A DNA stretch of 64,000 bases from Trileptium ribeirensis. Taxonomy: Eukaryota; Nematoda; Enoplea; Enoplida; Thoracostomopsidae. Below, piece by piece: positions 30,301 through 37,789 of the stretch. The notes under the pieces are model-generated. The model did not search any database, was not told the DNA's origin, and saw only the letters and a list, made by a program, of their open reading frames with translations. The DNA lies in the NCBI GenBank assembly GCA_030248225.1, contig JASANE010003827.1, positions 18,795 to 82,794 on the forward strand, read 5' to 3'. The translations under genes and the position numbers were made by a program. Every line of letters begins with the position of its first letter. Position 1 is the first letter of the stretch.

Positions 30301-33300
30301 TGCGAGCATCAAAACTGTTTGTAAACGAAATTTTATCGCATTTAAAACAAGGGTTATGTTCGCGAACATAATGGGAAACTACAGGTCCCTTTCATTTATG
30401 AAGTCGCATTTACATTGAATTTGTTCGCGAACAGTAATTGAAAACTAATAATCGTTGTGGAACTGTTATTGGCCTATTGCGAATCACTACTTGTCGCCTA
30501 GCAATGAATCGAATTCCCTTTCTAACTTGTTTCCTAACAATGGATGCGGATTCGACATCCGGTTTAACAAAATACGATAAGTTTAGTCGCCGATAGCACT
30601 TCTTTTAATGCCAAAATTTCATATAGTTTACCGGATGACATCTGGAACGCGAATTATAACGTCGATAACGGATTCACGCAACAAATGTCGATCCTGCTCG
30701 TGTATAGTGAATATCTCGACTTGTCCGGCTACCGGCGTCGATTTGCCGACACTGCCTGCGGGTGACGTCTCGTCCCAGTGCATTACGATCAAGTTTTTCA
30801 AATAGATGACCGCTACAAACATAAACATAGAACAGATTTCATATCACCCTACCGCAAAGAGTCTTACTTCAATATACCACCATCACACGGAAAAAATTAA
30901 AACACTAGCGTTGCTTTCGTTTACCATGCTGCCTTATCACGCAAAAATGACCGGATTATAATATATATTTGATCTACACGTTAAGAGCAACCATTCCGGC
31001 TCGATACATACTGACTTCTTCGATCGCTAAGAATTTCGGCAGGTGGCATGAACTGGTGTTCAAAGACTTCCGGGACCGGTGTCTCCATAGGACCTAAATA
31101 TTACATAGGGGCTTTGATCTGTAAGGCTTTGAGCTATGTCCCATTGGGCCAACCAAAAGAGTACCGTAATTACCTGATAGAATTTACCCCAGTTTACCAT
31201 GGAAAAATCATAGCTTCCAGATCAACCAGGGTACAGTTGCATGTTTTTTGCGTTTTTCATGACTTTGCAACAGGTATATCGTTTTCGTTACATAATTATC
31301 ATTTATCAACTCGAATACTAAAATCTACTGATTTACTTAGAATTATGTTATGAAGTCGAAATGTAAGAGTAATATTGAGTTTTGTAATAACTGCATTTTT
31401 TGTCAAGACAACCATTTATGATGTCATCTCAAAATACCTTGGCCTTCCCCGGGCCGGGGGCTGATCTGGGGGAAGCAAATATTTACCCGGAGGCATGACA
31501 CCGGGGAACCATCGAAATATGGAAGCCTCGAATATCCTGGGGTCCCCTCTGTGAAGAAGCCAGCTGCATACATGCCGAAAGATGAAATAGGGAACCATTG
31601 GTTTGGCAGAGGCTTCTAAATATAAAAATCCTCAAAACTCAGTAGCTAGGAACTCTATCGAGATTGCAGAACGTAGCGAAGCATAGGTACACCTACGCCT
31701 ACGCCTTTTGCGTGCACATCGAATCAGCTCTCGATAGTATTCGTCGATATACTATATGTAGAGATCACACAATACCAACACAACTTACAACATAACTAAC
31801 ACCGGCAATGAGTGTCCCATGCCCCAAAACCACCAGGTACAAGTTGTCAGCCGCCCATGACGTCAGAACAAATTTTCAAATTTTGGGTCGAGAAACCACG
31901 AGAGTACCTCAAACCCCACAACTCCAGAACAGTAGCCTTAATAGAAAAACAAAAAAAGAGGCATCGGCATTGTTCATTTTACTGTGAAATAAAACCAACC
32001 AGAGAAAAAAATCCGAAAGTTATGATAAAAATAAGCTTGCTTCCATGAAGGATACTAAAACGGGGTGAAAACCCCTCATTTTGACCTCTGACCCCGAACC
32101 TTAGGGGCGCCATACCCTCGTACCATAGAACCATGGGTCACAGAGTAAAACCAATACTGGCAATGAGTTTCCCATGCCCGAAAACCCGCAAATGAAACTT
32201 TACAGCCGCCCAGGACGTCAGAACAAATTTTTGAATTTTGGATCGGGGAACCATTGGGGCACCATACCTCAAACCCCATAACTCTAGAACCGGAGCCTTA
32301 ATCGAAAAACAAAAAAGAGGCATCGGTATTTATCATTTACTATAAAATACAACCAACCAGAGAAAAAATTCTAATGTTAAGATAAAAATAAGCTTGCTTC
32401 CGTGAAGGATACTAAAACGGGGTGAAAACCCCTCATTTTGACCTCTGACCCCGAACCTTGGGGGCGTCATACCCTCGTACCCATAGAACCATGGGTCACA
32501 GAACAAAACCAACACTGGCAATGAGTTTCCCATACCCGAATACCCCCAAGTGAAATATTTCAGCTGTCCAGGACGTCATAACAAATTTTCTAATTTTGGG
32601 ACGAGAAACCATGAGGGTGCCATACCTCAAACCCCATAAACCCAGAACCGGAGCCTTAATCAAAAAACAAAAAAAGAGCCATCGGCATTTATCATTTTAC
32701 TATAAAATAGAACCATCCAGAGAAAAAATTCGATAGTTAAGATAAAAATAACCTTGCTTCCGTGAAGGGTACTAAAATGGGGCAAAAACCCACATTTTGA
32801 TCCCTGACCCCGGAACTAGACCCCAAATCAAAAAATGCTCGGGGATGTAAACGGTAAATCGACTATGCCGGTTCAATGAGCCCAAGATCATGAAAGTCAG
32901 TTAAGGCGTTCTCTACTTATGGCCGGTCACACACACACAGACGGAATTTAAAAGATTTCACCCCTGCAACACACAATCTCCACTACGTTTCACTACGTTC
33001 TGATTAAAAACACTTGAATCTAATTTCCACGTGATTTAGTTGTAATTTTAGCTTCTAAATAAAAATTCTAAAAACGGTAATGAATTTTTATTTAACAATG
33101 GGAGGGGTTTTATCAGTGAAAGCAAAAATTTGTTTGGAATACTCAAGCAAATAAAGTCCAAAATTTTGCGAAGGGAAAACGGTTCGTGGGGTGCTTTGCA
33201 TTAAAAAATGGCATGAAAACCCATAAAAGTCAAAACTGCGTCTAAAATAACAGGCCTCGGCGAATTGGTACATTGCTGGACAATAAATTATATGTTTGTT

Positions 33301-36300
33301 CTCTGAAAATAGATTTTTGACTTAGTCGGTCCGGCCCAAATCGCGGTACTATCCGACCGTAAAATTTTTTCAGGTTGCATCGCTACATGTGAGACAAATT
33401 TTTTATGGGTTAGTAACATATATATACATGTTCACCTTAAAACTAGCAAAACATGATGTGACTAAACGAAACTACAAAGATATATACCGAAGATCGATCA
33501 CTTTTAATTATTCAGGTTGCACCGAAATACCACATTAAATTTTCGAACCTGTAATTGGGGCGTAAATGGACCCGGACTTGGTCTTGAATTTACCACTTTT
33601 GCCAGTGAGAATTCCTGGCTACACTCGTTTGACTTACACCACTCAGAATCCAATAATAATAACGTACCCAGTTTGCTGTTTAAAACACACTTTTTCTTGC
33701 TCCAGTCTAAGCAAAAGTACATTTTCCGTCCGCTTTCGCGTACAAATTAAAAAAATTGCTTATTTCGTTTTACACGAGTACATGAGGATAGAAAATCAAC
33801 GCTCAAAAGGCGAAACCAATGACCTGCTACTGCTCTGCTCTGCCAAACGTTCTTCTAATCCATGAAGCTACCGAGAACGTCGAATCCTTCTGATGTCTTG
33901 GTTCAGTGGATAACGGCTCGGAGTCATCAGCAACTGATATCTGTCGCGTTCCACAAACTACGGAAAGAGCTTAAGTGCAACACAGACACGGCCACCAAGA
34001 TGACGGTATTTCAATCTTGTACGCGACCTATGCTTCTTTACGGCAAAGAATCATGGAGTGTTTTAGTCGAATTTTGGGCATCTATAAACGAAACCGCGAC
34101 TGTTATATTGATCTGTACAACATTACTGGTGTATGCAGCCATGTAGAAGCGCAGACCAAGAAACGACGCCTCTGGATCGGCCACATCCTGCATATGCGAA
34201 ATGATTGTCTTCCCAAGAAACTACTCTTGGCAAGTATACTGCCTGATTGGAAACAGCCACTCGTTAATAGTAGACTGCTGGTCCTTTAGAATATGGAACG
34301 TGCCTTCATGGACGTAGCTTGACGGACTCGATCAATCGGGATCCTGCTTGAGGCCGCCCAAAACTGGACGAAAATTAAAATCACGGACTTCAGAAGCATT
34401 GTTGCCTATCTTTCGGCTAGGTGAATGTCACGACTTCAACGACACAATATTACTTATACACTTAACTTTACCTGCTTGTCGAACAGGCATTTCAACGTCT
34501 TCACTATCCACTATTCTGAGCAGTATTGGACAAAAGCTGATGATTTTTTGCATCTACAAAAATATAAGCTCGTATTTACAGCATTAGCTCAATTGCAATT
34601 GTTATAAACTCGAACAAAGGAAGAAGCAGAGAATTTTCAATGTGTAGAAATTACAAATTTTTCCGTAATATTTCTTCGACGTTACAAAGGTATGGTAATA
34701 CACTAAGGCAATGCAGCATAGACTTTTGTATTAATTGTAATGTGCCGAGCCGTTTCACAATTCAAAATATTAAGCACATTGATTTCTTCCTCTAATAACG
34801 TAAACGACAGAAACATTTAAATTTAATAATTACAACTTTCCCAAAGAATTATAAATTCATTGCGCATTTCGTACATTGTACATACGTGCTAAGTGCTTGC
34901 AATATTGTTTGCGTACATACCATGCAAACACGTTTCTTCTTGCCATATATCTTTCAAAGCTCTTGACACGGTCCAGTCACTTACCAACCCAGTGCTATAT
35001 ATAGCTAAATAGAAACAATTCGGAATTGAATATATTAACCAAATGCAATAGCCAAACCTGACTTTAAACAAATGAAAATGGAACAATAAAAAGTTTTGTA
35101 GAACGTTTTAACACTTTGATGAGGGATTCTATACATCAATTTAATAGACCGAACGAGCCAAAGAAATGCTGTTAATCAAAATGTAGGCAGGACCAATATG
35201 AAAAAATAACAGTGTTCCATCATCTCGGCTTTGCGTGATTTAAGGCAATCAATTATTACAGCTGCACAAACTCAATCTATATGTGCATAATTGGATTATA
35301 TTACGGTTGATATAAAGAACAGCGATAATCCGTCAACCGTCGAAACATTAGTAATGCGTGAATGATACAGAAAATATTTTTCGACAGTCTATAAGCAATT
35401 GAAATGGCAAAATATTTTTCATGTTATTACGAAACATTGATTGCTTTGTTTTAATCAAATCACAGTAGCTTCAAAAACAGCTGCCTGAGCTCCTCTCAAA
35501 GTCCCTTAAAATAAACCACCTAACGGTGACGTAACCGCCATTTTCAGTACATTTCATACACAAGGCTTTTAGACAAAACACTGGCCGAAAGCCCTCATTT
35601 TTATTTTCGCCATGCGAAAAGCCCAACATTAATTTTTAGAATCAGGAACATAAAACATGATTAATTCATGCTTGCATTACAAACCTTCTGAATTAGTCCT
35701 TGTATAAATTACTGCTTGGTACATTTGGTATGTAATCAATGACCAAGCTACGTGGACATTTGTCACAATTCCAATAAAATTATCCCATGTTCGGAAGCAT
35801 TACAAAGAAATAATTTTTTGAGGAGCGGTAGCGTTCACGACGGTGTTAATACACCTTAGCGTTGCTTTGATTGCGAAACGCTTGCTTAACAAATAGCACC
35901 AGTTTAAGTATATATTTTAAGTTAAAAATATCGCACTACGCAACGAGATGAAACTCACAGCTGAAAATATAAGTATTTTACGATTGCTGTCCTTCCAATA
36001 CTAAGCATGATTTTTGTATGAGTTCCGGACAGAGACAGAGTCATGAGGTTATATTTTTACCGCGTGCGATGACCCTAAGCTTAAAGTAACACCAAATTAC
36101 CATTGTGCACCCAAGTGGGTGATGGCAACGGCTGCAAAAATGCTAGCCTCGCTTTGTACTCCTCTGGAAAAAACGCAAAAAATTATGTTGTGTTTTACTC
36201 TGAGTACTCACTCACCACAGAATGATTTTAGGTACGAAGTGTTTAAGCGCGGAGATATAGTCTAAACGCAGTCAGGCCTTACAAATTTGGCCTAGAAAAA

Positions 36301-37789
36301 ATTTACAAGAGCCTGATTCCTCAGAGACATAATTCCCTCCACTGAAAATTTCTTAAAATCAATAAATACATAGAAAACACATTAAATCAATACTTTCGTG
36401 GATAATTTATCAATTCTGATGAAGATTACTTATTAATAAAGTTTGAAATGTATTTGTAAATTTTTAGCTGTTTTCGTGGGGGTGGCAACGCCAGAAAATC
36501 ACTTCTTTCAAAATAAAAACTCTGGCTGTCTGACCATTGTGGTAAAAGCAAGCAGTAAATAAAAGACCTGCGTGCAAGAGTTGCACGGTGCCATAAATAT
36601 AACAAACCACAGTTCACCGGTAGGATAACAAACCTTTGCTCATCCGACATTTCAAAACTTATAGGCTTCCAGTTATAGTACGTCACGTATGGCTATTGTC
36701 CCAAAAACTCAGCCGTCCATTTTAAAGATCTCCAGCCATTTTATCGGTCACACTACCTTAGTTTAGCCCTATTCTTCAAAAACTCGAAAAATCGCATTTT
36801 TCGAATGGGGGACAAATTTTAAATTTTTGGCCATTATTACGTAAAATCTTGGAAATTTGCACGGGACAAAGTAATATTGTAAAATTACAGTCTTTGGGTT
36901 ATACTAGGCGTTTACTTGAACGCTATCAGCGAACTTTCTGACATCTTGAATATTAAAATTTTGCCTTTTGGGGGGAGGGGCGTTTCAGAGAATATAGCTA
37001 ATTTCTACAAGTGACAAAAATCAGGAAAATAAAAAGTGTGGCGGTTAATATCGGAAAATCTAGGGGTCAGGGTAAGGAGGACATGTCTCTTAGTGAAAAG
37101 CCCCTTAAATCTGTAAAAAAATCCGTAATATTGTAAAATTACAGTCTTTGGGTTATACTAGGCGTTTACTTGAACGCTATCAGCGAACTTTCTGACATCT
37201 TGAATATTAAAATTTTGCCTTTTTGGGGAGGGGCGTTTCAGAGAATATAGCTAATTTCTACAAGTGACAAAAATCAGGAAAATAAAAAGTGTGGCGGTTA
37301 ATATCGGAAAATCTAGGGGTCAGGGTAGGGAGGACATGTCTCTTAGTGAAAAGCCCCTTAAATCTGTAAAAAAATCCGTAATATTGTAAAATTACAGTCT
37401 TTGGGTTATACTAGGCGTTTACTTGAACGCTATCAGCGAACTTTCTGACATCTTGAATATTAAAATTTTGCCTTTTTGGGGGAGGAGCGTTTCAGAGAAT
37501 ATAGCTAATTTCTACAAGTGACAAAAATCAGGAAAATAAAAAGTGTGGCGATTAATATCGGAAAATCTAGGGGTCAGGGTAAGGAGGACATGTCTCTTAG
37601 TGAAAAGCCCCTTAAATCTGTAAAAAAATCCGGCGAAAATGCATAGACAGAACTATTATACAAAACCAAATCAACTCGACTTGCACGCTGGTTTAGCTTA
37701 CGTACTTTGTTCAATGTTTCGGCTGCAGCTTCTTGCTTTGACGGATCCACTGTCTCCTTCAAAGCTAACAAGACTTTTTCCAAATCCAT
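3272..37789 (-). CDS. IPO7: Importin-7/8-like nuclear import receptor, 15 exons, 3' end outside window
   Basis: Importin-7 type karyopherins carry ribosomal proteins, histone H1 (with importin-beta) and some signalling proteins into the nucleus, and release them on RanGTP binding. Fifteen coding exons were assembled by hand: 37789-37706, 34553-34472, 30812-30632, 28686-28492, 27158-27002, 25561-25306, 23981-23879, 21489-21444, 17914-17815, 16589-16399, 11315-11226, 6872-6665, 6132-6014, 5017-4895 and 3338-3272. All have AG acceptors and GT donors, all phases agree, and the sum (2002 nt) encodes 667 residues without a stop. Residues 1-120 form the N-terminal RanGTP-binding importin-beta domain; the rest is HEAT-repeat superhelix. 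The family is usually about 1040 residues long, so roughly the last 370 and the acidic C-terminal region lie left of the window. Invertebrates usually have one gene for the vertebrate IPO7/IPO8 pair, so the symbol means orthology to the pair. The intact frame and splice sites suggest a working gene. Confidence 0.93.
3339..4894. other. Intron 14
   Basis: No coding signal. Around 4116-4415 there is a degenerate repetitive patch with several copies of a CCCCCTGGCAAAATTTT-like phrase ending in 'tcagtgaatggag'; a relative lies at about 10120-10215. The rest shows nothing I can name. Confidence 0.5.
4895..5017 (-). CDS. IPO7: Importin-7-like exon 14 (residues 605-645)
   Basis: The exon encodes SEIFVQMLNSEDDECENRG, then LAVMGILGTLEAILDVMEDH, matching '[21 protein letters not shown]'. 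The donor is GTAGTT. The acceptor region is tandemly duplicated (34-bp unit, see the repeat at 4991-5058); only the downstream copy keeps ATTTTAG. Confidence 0.93.
4991..5058. repeat. 34-bp tandem duplication across the exon 14 splice acceptor
   Basis: Two copies (4991-5024 and 5025-5058) each contain attgagcatttga.caaata. In gene sense the downstream copy keeps ATTTTAG before the exon; the upstream copy reads ATTTTACC, so that AG is lost. The unit length is not a multiple of three, so using the upstream copy would change the frame. Confidence 0.85.
5018..6013. other. Intron 13 with a two-copy 175-bp tandem repeat
   Basis: The phrase 'aaatagctatcgtgtagcctaccgaa' occurs at about 5445 and again 175 bp later. 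Each is followed by 'ttttgacaaaggccc' and a '..cgatat' end. The copies differ by scattered substitutions. Nothing else was recognised. Confidence 0.7.
6014..6132 (-). CDS. IPO7: Importin-7-like exon 13 (residues 565-604)
   Basis: Acceptor TTTTCTAG, donor GTGAGT, phase 1 in and 0 out. It encodes KILEMIASTHNDELCTVMQ, then VIPVAVNIAQKL, equivalent to the 'NDDLTNVIQKMI...VTPIAVEMTQHL' block. Confidence 0.92.
6133..6664. other. Intron 12
   Basis: AT-rich intron of 532 bp; no repeat or coding signal recognised. ORFs here on both strands are short and unrelated to any family I know. Confidence 0.6.
6665..6872 (-). CDS. IPO7: Importin-7-like exon 12 (residues 496-565)
   Basis: Acceptor TTCCTTTTTAG and donor GTGAGT. 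It encodes ACWCIREFSEVNFAND, then DLPVQMEAAMALHQLI, the conserved central HEAT helices of importin-7. It ends phase 1 after ATG. Confidence 0.95.
7268..8371 (+). mobile_element. hAT-like non-autonomous DNA transposon, copy 1
   Basis: The left end is CAGGGAATAACCGGAACCGG and the right end, read inward on the other strand, is CAGGGAGTAACCGGAATTCC, giving imperfect terminal inverted repeats built of CCGGAA units. The flanking 8 bp are ttgtaaca and ctgtaaca (7 of 8 identical), the target duplication size of the hAT superfamily. The 1104-bp interior has no transposase ORF. It matches copy 2 at 22449-23739 over most of its length in opposite orientation. Confidence 0.85.
8380..9690 (+). repeat. Dispersed repeat family, copy A: about 175-bp monomers plus unique module
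   Basis: Four monomers (phrases such as gggttcattgaccctaaacccattgaaaa at about 8600, 8766, 8938 and 9117; spacing 165-180 bp) are followed by a unique module of about 450 bp that ends at 'cagtggaaactccgctcgctctg' near 9690. The same order is seen at 1-525, and reversed at 11355-13395; the module alone is at 24480-24880. A tandem core joined to a fixed end resembles the plan of non-autonomous Helitron-type elements of invertebrates; that assignment is an inference. Confidence 0.75.
11226..11315 (-). CDS. IPO7: Importin-7-like exon 11 (residues 466-495)
   Basis: Acceptor TATTTTTTCAG, donor GTAAGT, phase 0 at both ends. It encodes KKMYKTELENML, then SSYGFLRAR, matching the 'KKIYKDQMEYML...GYMRAR' block. 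The flanking introns are both over 4 kb and loaded with mobile elements. Confidence 0.92.
11355..13395 (-). repeat. Dispersed repeat family, copy B, interrupted by a transposon
   Basis: Reverse orientation relative to copy A: module first (aagtttccgctgaggcg at about 11370), then monomers with 'caatgaacccaattttcagaat' at about 12795, 12967, 13130 and a degenerate one at 13307. The first monomer is split at 11931/12706 by an insertion; removing that insertion restores the phrase 'gtctatata..ggt' seen in intact monomers. Confidence 0.75.
11932..12705. mobile_element. Nested hAT-like element with TCAAGGATTTTCCCG subterminal repeats
   Basis: The ends are CAGGGTGCCCGCG and, inward on the other strand, CAGGGTGATCGCG. 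Flanking 8-mers are tctatata and tatatata (7 of 8). Several copies of a TCAAGGATTTTCCCG phrase lie near both ends, as expected for transposase-binding subterminal repeats. No transposase ORF. It sits inside a monomer of repeat copy B. Confidence 0.75.
13441..13781. mobile_element. Diverged copy of GTGGACAGGCC-type MITE
   Basis: It begins TTGGCCTGTCCACGGTGGGGG and is collinear with the complete element at 29271-29651 (shared: ttccaaatcccccatgttcgtgag; aaacattaattaccactatttata; gagcaaaatttat). Its right end has decayed to 'ggaccagcggaccagg'. Confidence 0.75.
14190..15060. repeat. Satellite-like tandem array, about 165-175-bp monomers, 5-6 copies
   Basis: The phrase 'ctagaagagccaaaatcatagttag' recurs at about 14194, 14329, 14497, 14661, 14837 and 15000. 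It is followed each time by 'aaataaacttgaccttcc', 'acccagccaaaattaattta' and 'gaaatttggccattttgggg'. Monomers are well diverged, so the array is old. Confidence 0.85.
16399..16589 (-). CDS. IPO7: Importin-7-like exon 10 (residues 402-465)
   Basis: Acceptor TTTTGACAG, donor GTATAT. It encodes VYEEIINPVHAAIRLL and the nearly invariant KKDGALHMIGSLAP of this family. A longer ORF covers 16375-16992, but the part right of 16589 has no similarity and is intron. Confidence 0.95.
16590..17814. other. Intron 9
   Basis: No coding signal. Between about 17000 and 17400 the sequence is rich in 'ttcgcg'/'cgcgaa'-type words (for example aagattcgcgttcacattt and gatttgttcgcgttcgtcgc); a similar flavour occurs at 30250-30480. 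I could not define element ends. Confidence 0.45.
17815..17914 (-). CDS. IPO7: Importin-7-like exon 9 (residues 369-402)
   Basis: Acceptor TATTTGCTTTAG, donor GTACAA. The exon encodes PLVQEIIFPLMCHSERD, then EMWDEDPQEFIRTKY, matching the importin-7/8 motif DEELW-EDPYEYIRMKF. It ends phase 1; the next codon becomes aspartate across the junction. Confidence 0.92.
17915..21443. other. Intron 8
   Basis: A 3.5-kb AT-rich intron. The only structure I recognise is an exact 54-bp tandem duplication at 19317-19424. Confidence 0.6.
19317..19424. repeat. Exact 54-bp tandem duplication
   Basis: The unit from ctgacattcgatatttcg to cgggagtcca is present twice in a row without any difference, so it is either very recent or an assembly artefact. 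Confidence 0.95.
21444..21489 (-). CDS. IPO7: Importin-7-like exon 8, 46-bp microexon (residues 353-368)
   Basis: The acceptor is TTTTTTATAG and the donor GTAAGTG, a near-perfect consensus. The exon encodes TSHAFSWKFMKSHMM, corresponding to the VSHALTWKNLKPH segment of importin-7. The phases fit both neighbours exactly (2 in, 0 out). It is invisible to ORF finding and was located by searching for the missing segment. Confidence 0.9.
21490..23878. other. Intron 7
   Basis: It contains the second hAT-like element (22449-23739). The 21490-22440 part shows nothing I can name. Confidence 0.65.
22449..23739 (-). mobile_element. hAT-like non-autonomous DNA transposon, copy 2
   Basis: The left end is CAGGGAGTAACCGGAATTCC; the right end, inward, is CAGGGAATAACCGGAACCGG. 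It is flanked by a perfect 8-bp duplication, TTAGTCAG at 22441 and at 23740. It is the reverse complement of the 7268-8371 element with indels (1291 bp versus 1104 bp) and lacks a transposase. Confidence 0.9.
23879..23981 (-). CDS. IPO7: Importin-7-like exon 7 (residues 319-353)
   Basis: Acceptor CTAATTTCAG; donor GTTAGT after GAGGG (phase 2). It encodes PVIETVLQLLQEM, then YVSPRVLHEALMYLSE, matching the 'APRVLQQTLNYI' helix of importin-7. The right border of the second hAT-like element is only about 140 bp from the donor. Confidence 0.92.
23982..25305. other. Intron 6 with repeat module copy D
   Basis: Positions 24480-24880 match the unique module of the dispersed family in reverse orientation (ggagtttccac near 24493, then aaaaatcgtaaaaatttctgttttgtccgtctg). 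No monomers follow. The remainder is unremarkable. Confidence 0.6.
24480..24880 (-). repeat. Dispersed repeat family, copy D (module only)
   Basis: It aligns with the reverse complement of about 9240-9690: the GGAGTTTCCAC end, the long A run with ATCGT, a GTCYGTC phrase and 'CATAACTCG'. The absence of monomers shows that the module can occur alone. Confidence 0.6.
25306..25561 (-). CDS. IPO7: Importin-7-like exon 6 (residues 234-319)
   Basis: Acceptor CTTTTCCAG. The exon carries the family signature DEDERPQLVWWKVKKWA and the following RIFERFGNPGNVNSEY, almost identical in pattern to vertebrate importin-7. The donor is GTTTGT after GCAG (phase 1). Apparent coding beyond either border is intron read-through. 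Confidence 0.95.
25562..27001. other. Intron 5
   Basis: AT-rich intron; no repeat, element or exon recognised. Confidence 0.6.
27002..27158 (-). CDS. IPO7: Importin-7-like exon 5 (residues 181-233)
   Basis: The acceptor is TTGTTTTTAG. The exon encodes YKKPDQRQPLIEAM, then RLQQTLPDSSAESVIIQK and KTFFTLVQ. It ends phase 0 at CAG with donor GTAATA. An ATG inside the exon is only an internal methionine. Confidence 0.94.
27159..28491. other. Intron 4
   Basis: No coding similarity. A 70-codon plus-strand ORF at 27437-27649 has no features I recognise. Confidence 0.55.
28492..28686 (-). CDS. IPO7: Importin-7-like exon 4 (residues 116-181)
   Basis: The acceptor is CATATTTCAG. The exon encodes AQLAVAVGNILKTDFPGRW, then the helix ending LVKNYE that is strongly conserved in importin-7/8. 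The donor GTAAGC splits the glutamate codon (GA|A). The loop between (SNDTSIVVPNSDQCSTA) is longer than I recall for vertebrates. Confidence 0.94.
28687..30631. other. Intron 3 with a complete MITE
   Basis: Besides the MITE at 29271-29651, about 30290-30440 contains two 'ttcgcgaaca' palindromic words 80 bp apart. No exon was seen. Confidence 0.6.
29271..29651. mobile_element. MITE with CTGGCCTGTCCACAG terminal inverted repeats
   Basis: The 15-bp ends CTGGCCTGTCCACAG and CTGTGGACAGGCCAG are perfect inverted copies. AACAA flanks both sides (29266 and 29652), a possible 5-bp target duplication. The interior is C-rich near both ends and AT-rich in the middle, with no ORF. Relatives: 13441-13781 (diverged) and an end fragment at about 1161-1183. 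Confidence 0.85.
30632..30812 (-). CDS. IPO7: Importin-7-like exon 3 (residues 56-116)
   Basis: The exon follows acceptor TTTGTAG and encodes VIYLKNLI, then a loop, then EQDRHLLRESVIDVIIRVPD. The loop between the two conserved helices is several residues longer than I recall for vertebrate importin-7. The donor is GTAAAC at 30631 in phase 2; the arginine codon is completed by the T that opens exon 4. Confidence 0.93.
31804..32870. repeat. Tandem array, about 357-bp unit, three copies
   Basis: 'ggcaatgagtttcccatgcccgaaaac' occurs at 31804, 32159 and 32517 (spacing 355 and 358). Each copy continues through 'acgtcagaacaaatttt', 'cctcaaaccccataactc', 'gcatcggyattt' and 'gaaggatactaaaacgggg'. The first copy lacks some unit boundaries and the last ends near 32870. 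Confidence 0.9.
33815..34400 (+). pseudogene. LINE (non-LTR retrotransposon) reverse transcriptase C-terminal relic
   Basis: Spread over shifted frames are typical post-catalytic LINE motifs: ENVESF followed by a stop and CLGS; KMTVFQSCTRPMLLYGKESW; then RRLWIGHILHM with NDCLPKKLLLASI (the R-W-GH-LRM.D.LPKK block), and 'NMERAFMDVA'. Several stops and frameshifts make it non-functional. It lies antisense to the host gene, about 70 bp beyond the exon 2 donor. Confidence 0.8.
34472..34553 (-). CDS. IPO7: Importin-7-like exon 2 (residues 29-56)
   Basis: The acceptor is TATTTTTGTAG and the exon opens ATGCAAAAA in phase 0. It encodes MQKIISFCPILLRIVDSED and then EMPVRQA, the conserved helix of the importin-beta N-terminal domain. 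The donor is GTAAAG after one base of the next codon. It is too short to show as an ORF. A LINE relic lies about 70 bp beyond the donor. Confidence 0.9.
34554..37705. other. Intron 1 with a 253-bp tandem triplication
   Basis: Apart from the array at 36871-37631 I recognise no element. A minus-strand word at about 34985-35000 resembles a splice donor (GGTAAGTGACTGG), but the sequence before it has no family similarity. Confidence 0.6.
36871..37631. repeat. Near-identical 253-bp tandem triplication next to exon 1
   Basis: Units start with 'gtaatattgtaaaattacag' at 36871, 37125 and 37378. They differ only in a G-run length and a few substitutions (for example ggggggaggggcg / tggggaggggcg / tgggggaggagcg). 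The last unit ends 75 bp inside intron 1 from the exon 1 donor. High identity indicates recent amplification. Confidence 0.95.
37706..37789 (-). CDS. IPO7: Importin-7-like exon 1 (start codon, residues 1-28)
   Basis: The ATG at 37789 begins MDLEKVLLALKETVDP, which aligns with the start of animal importin-7. An in-frame TTG three codons upstream is not needed. The exon ends in phase 0 after AACAAA with donor GTACGT at 37705. A second GT four bases further in (GTAAGC) has the stronger consensus but would shift the frame against exon 2, so the first donor is preferred. Confidence 0.9.

Larger units (their letters stand above)
30813..34471. other. Intron 2 with a 357-bp tandem array and a LINE relic
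   Basis: It contains the tandem array at 31804-32870 and the LINE relic at 33815-34400. A GC-rich patch at about 31430-31620 and a 101-codon ORF at 31048-31353 are unidentified. Confidence 0.6.

Noticed and set aside
31048..31353. 101-codon plus-strand ORF in intron 2
   Set aside because: No recognisable domain, antisense to the host gene, and no supporting start context or neighbouring exon.
34889..35086. Candidate exon 2 of the importin gene with a good-looking donor
   Set aside because: Its protein does not match the family and the phase does not fit; the real exon 2 is at 34553-34472.
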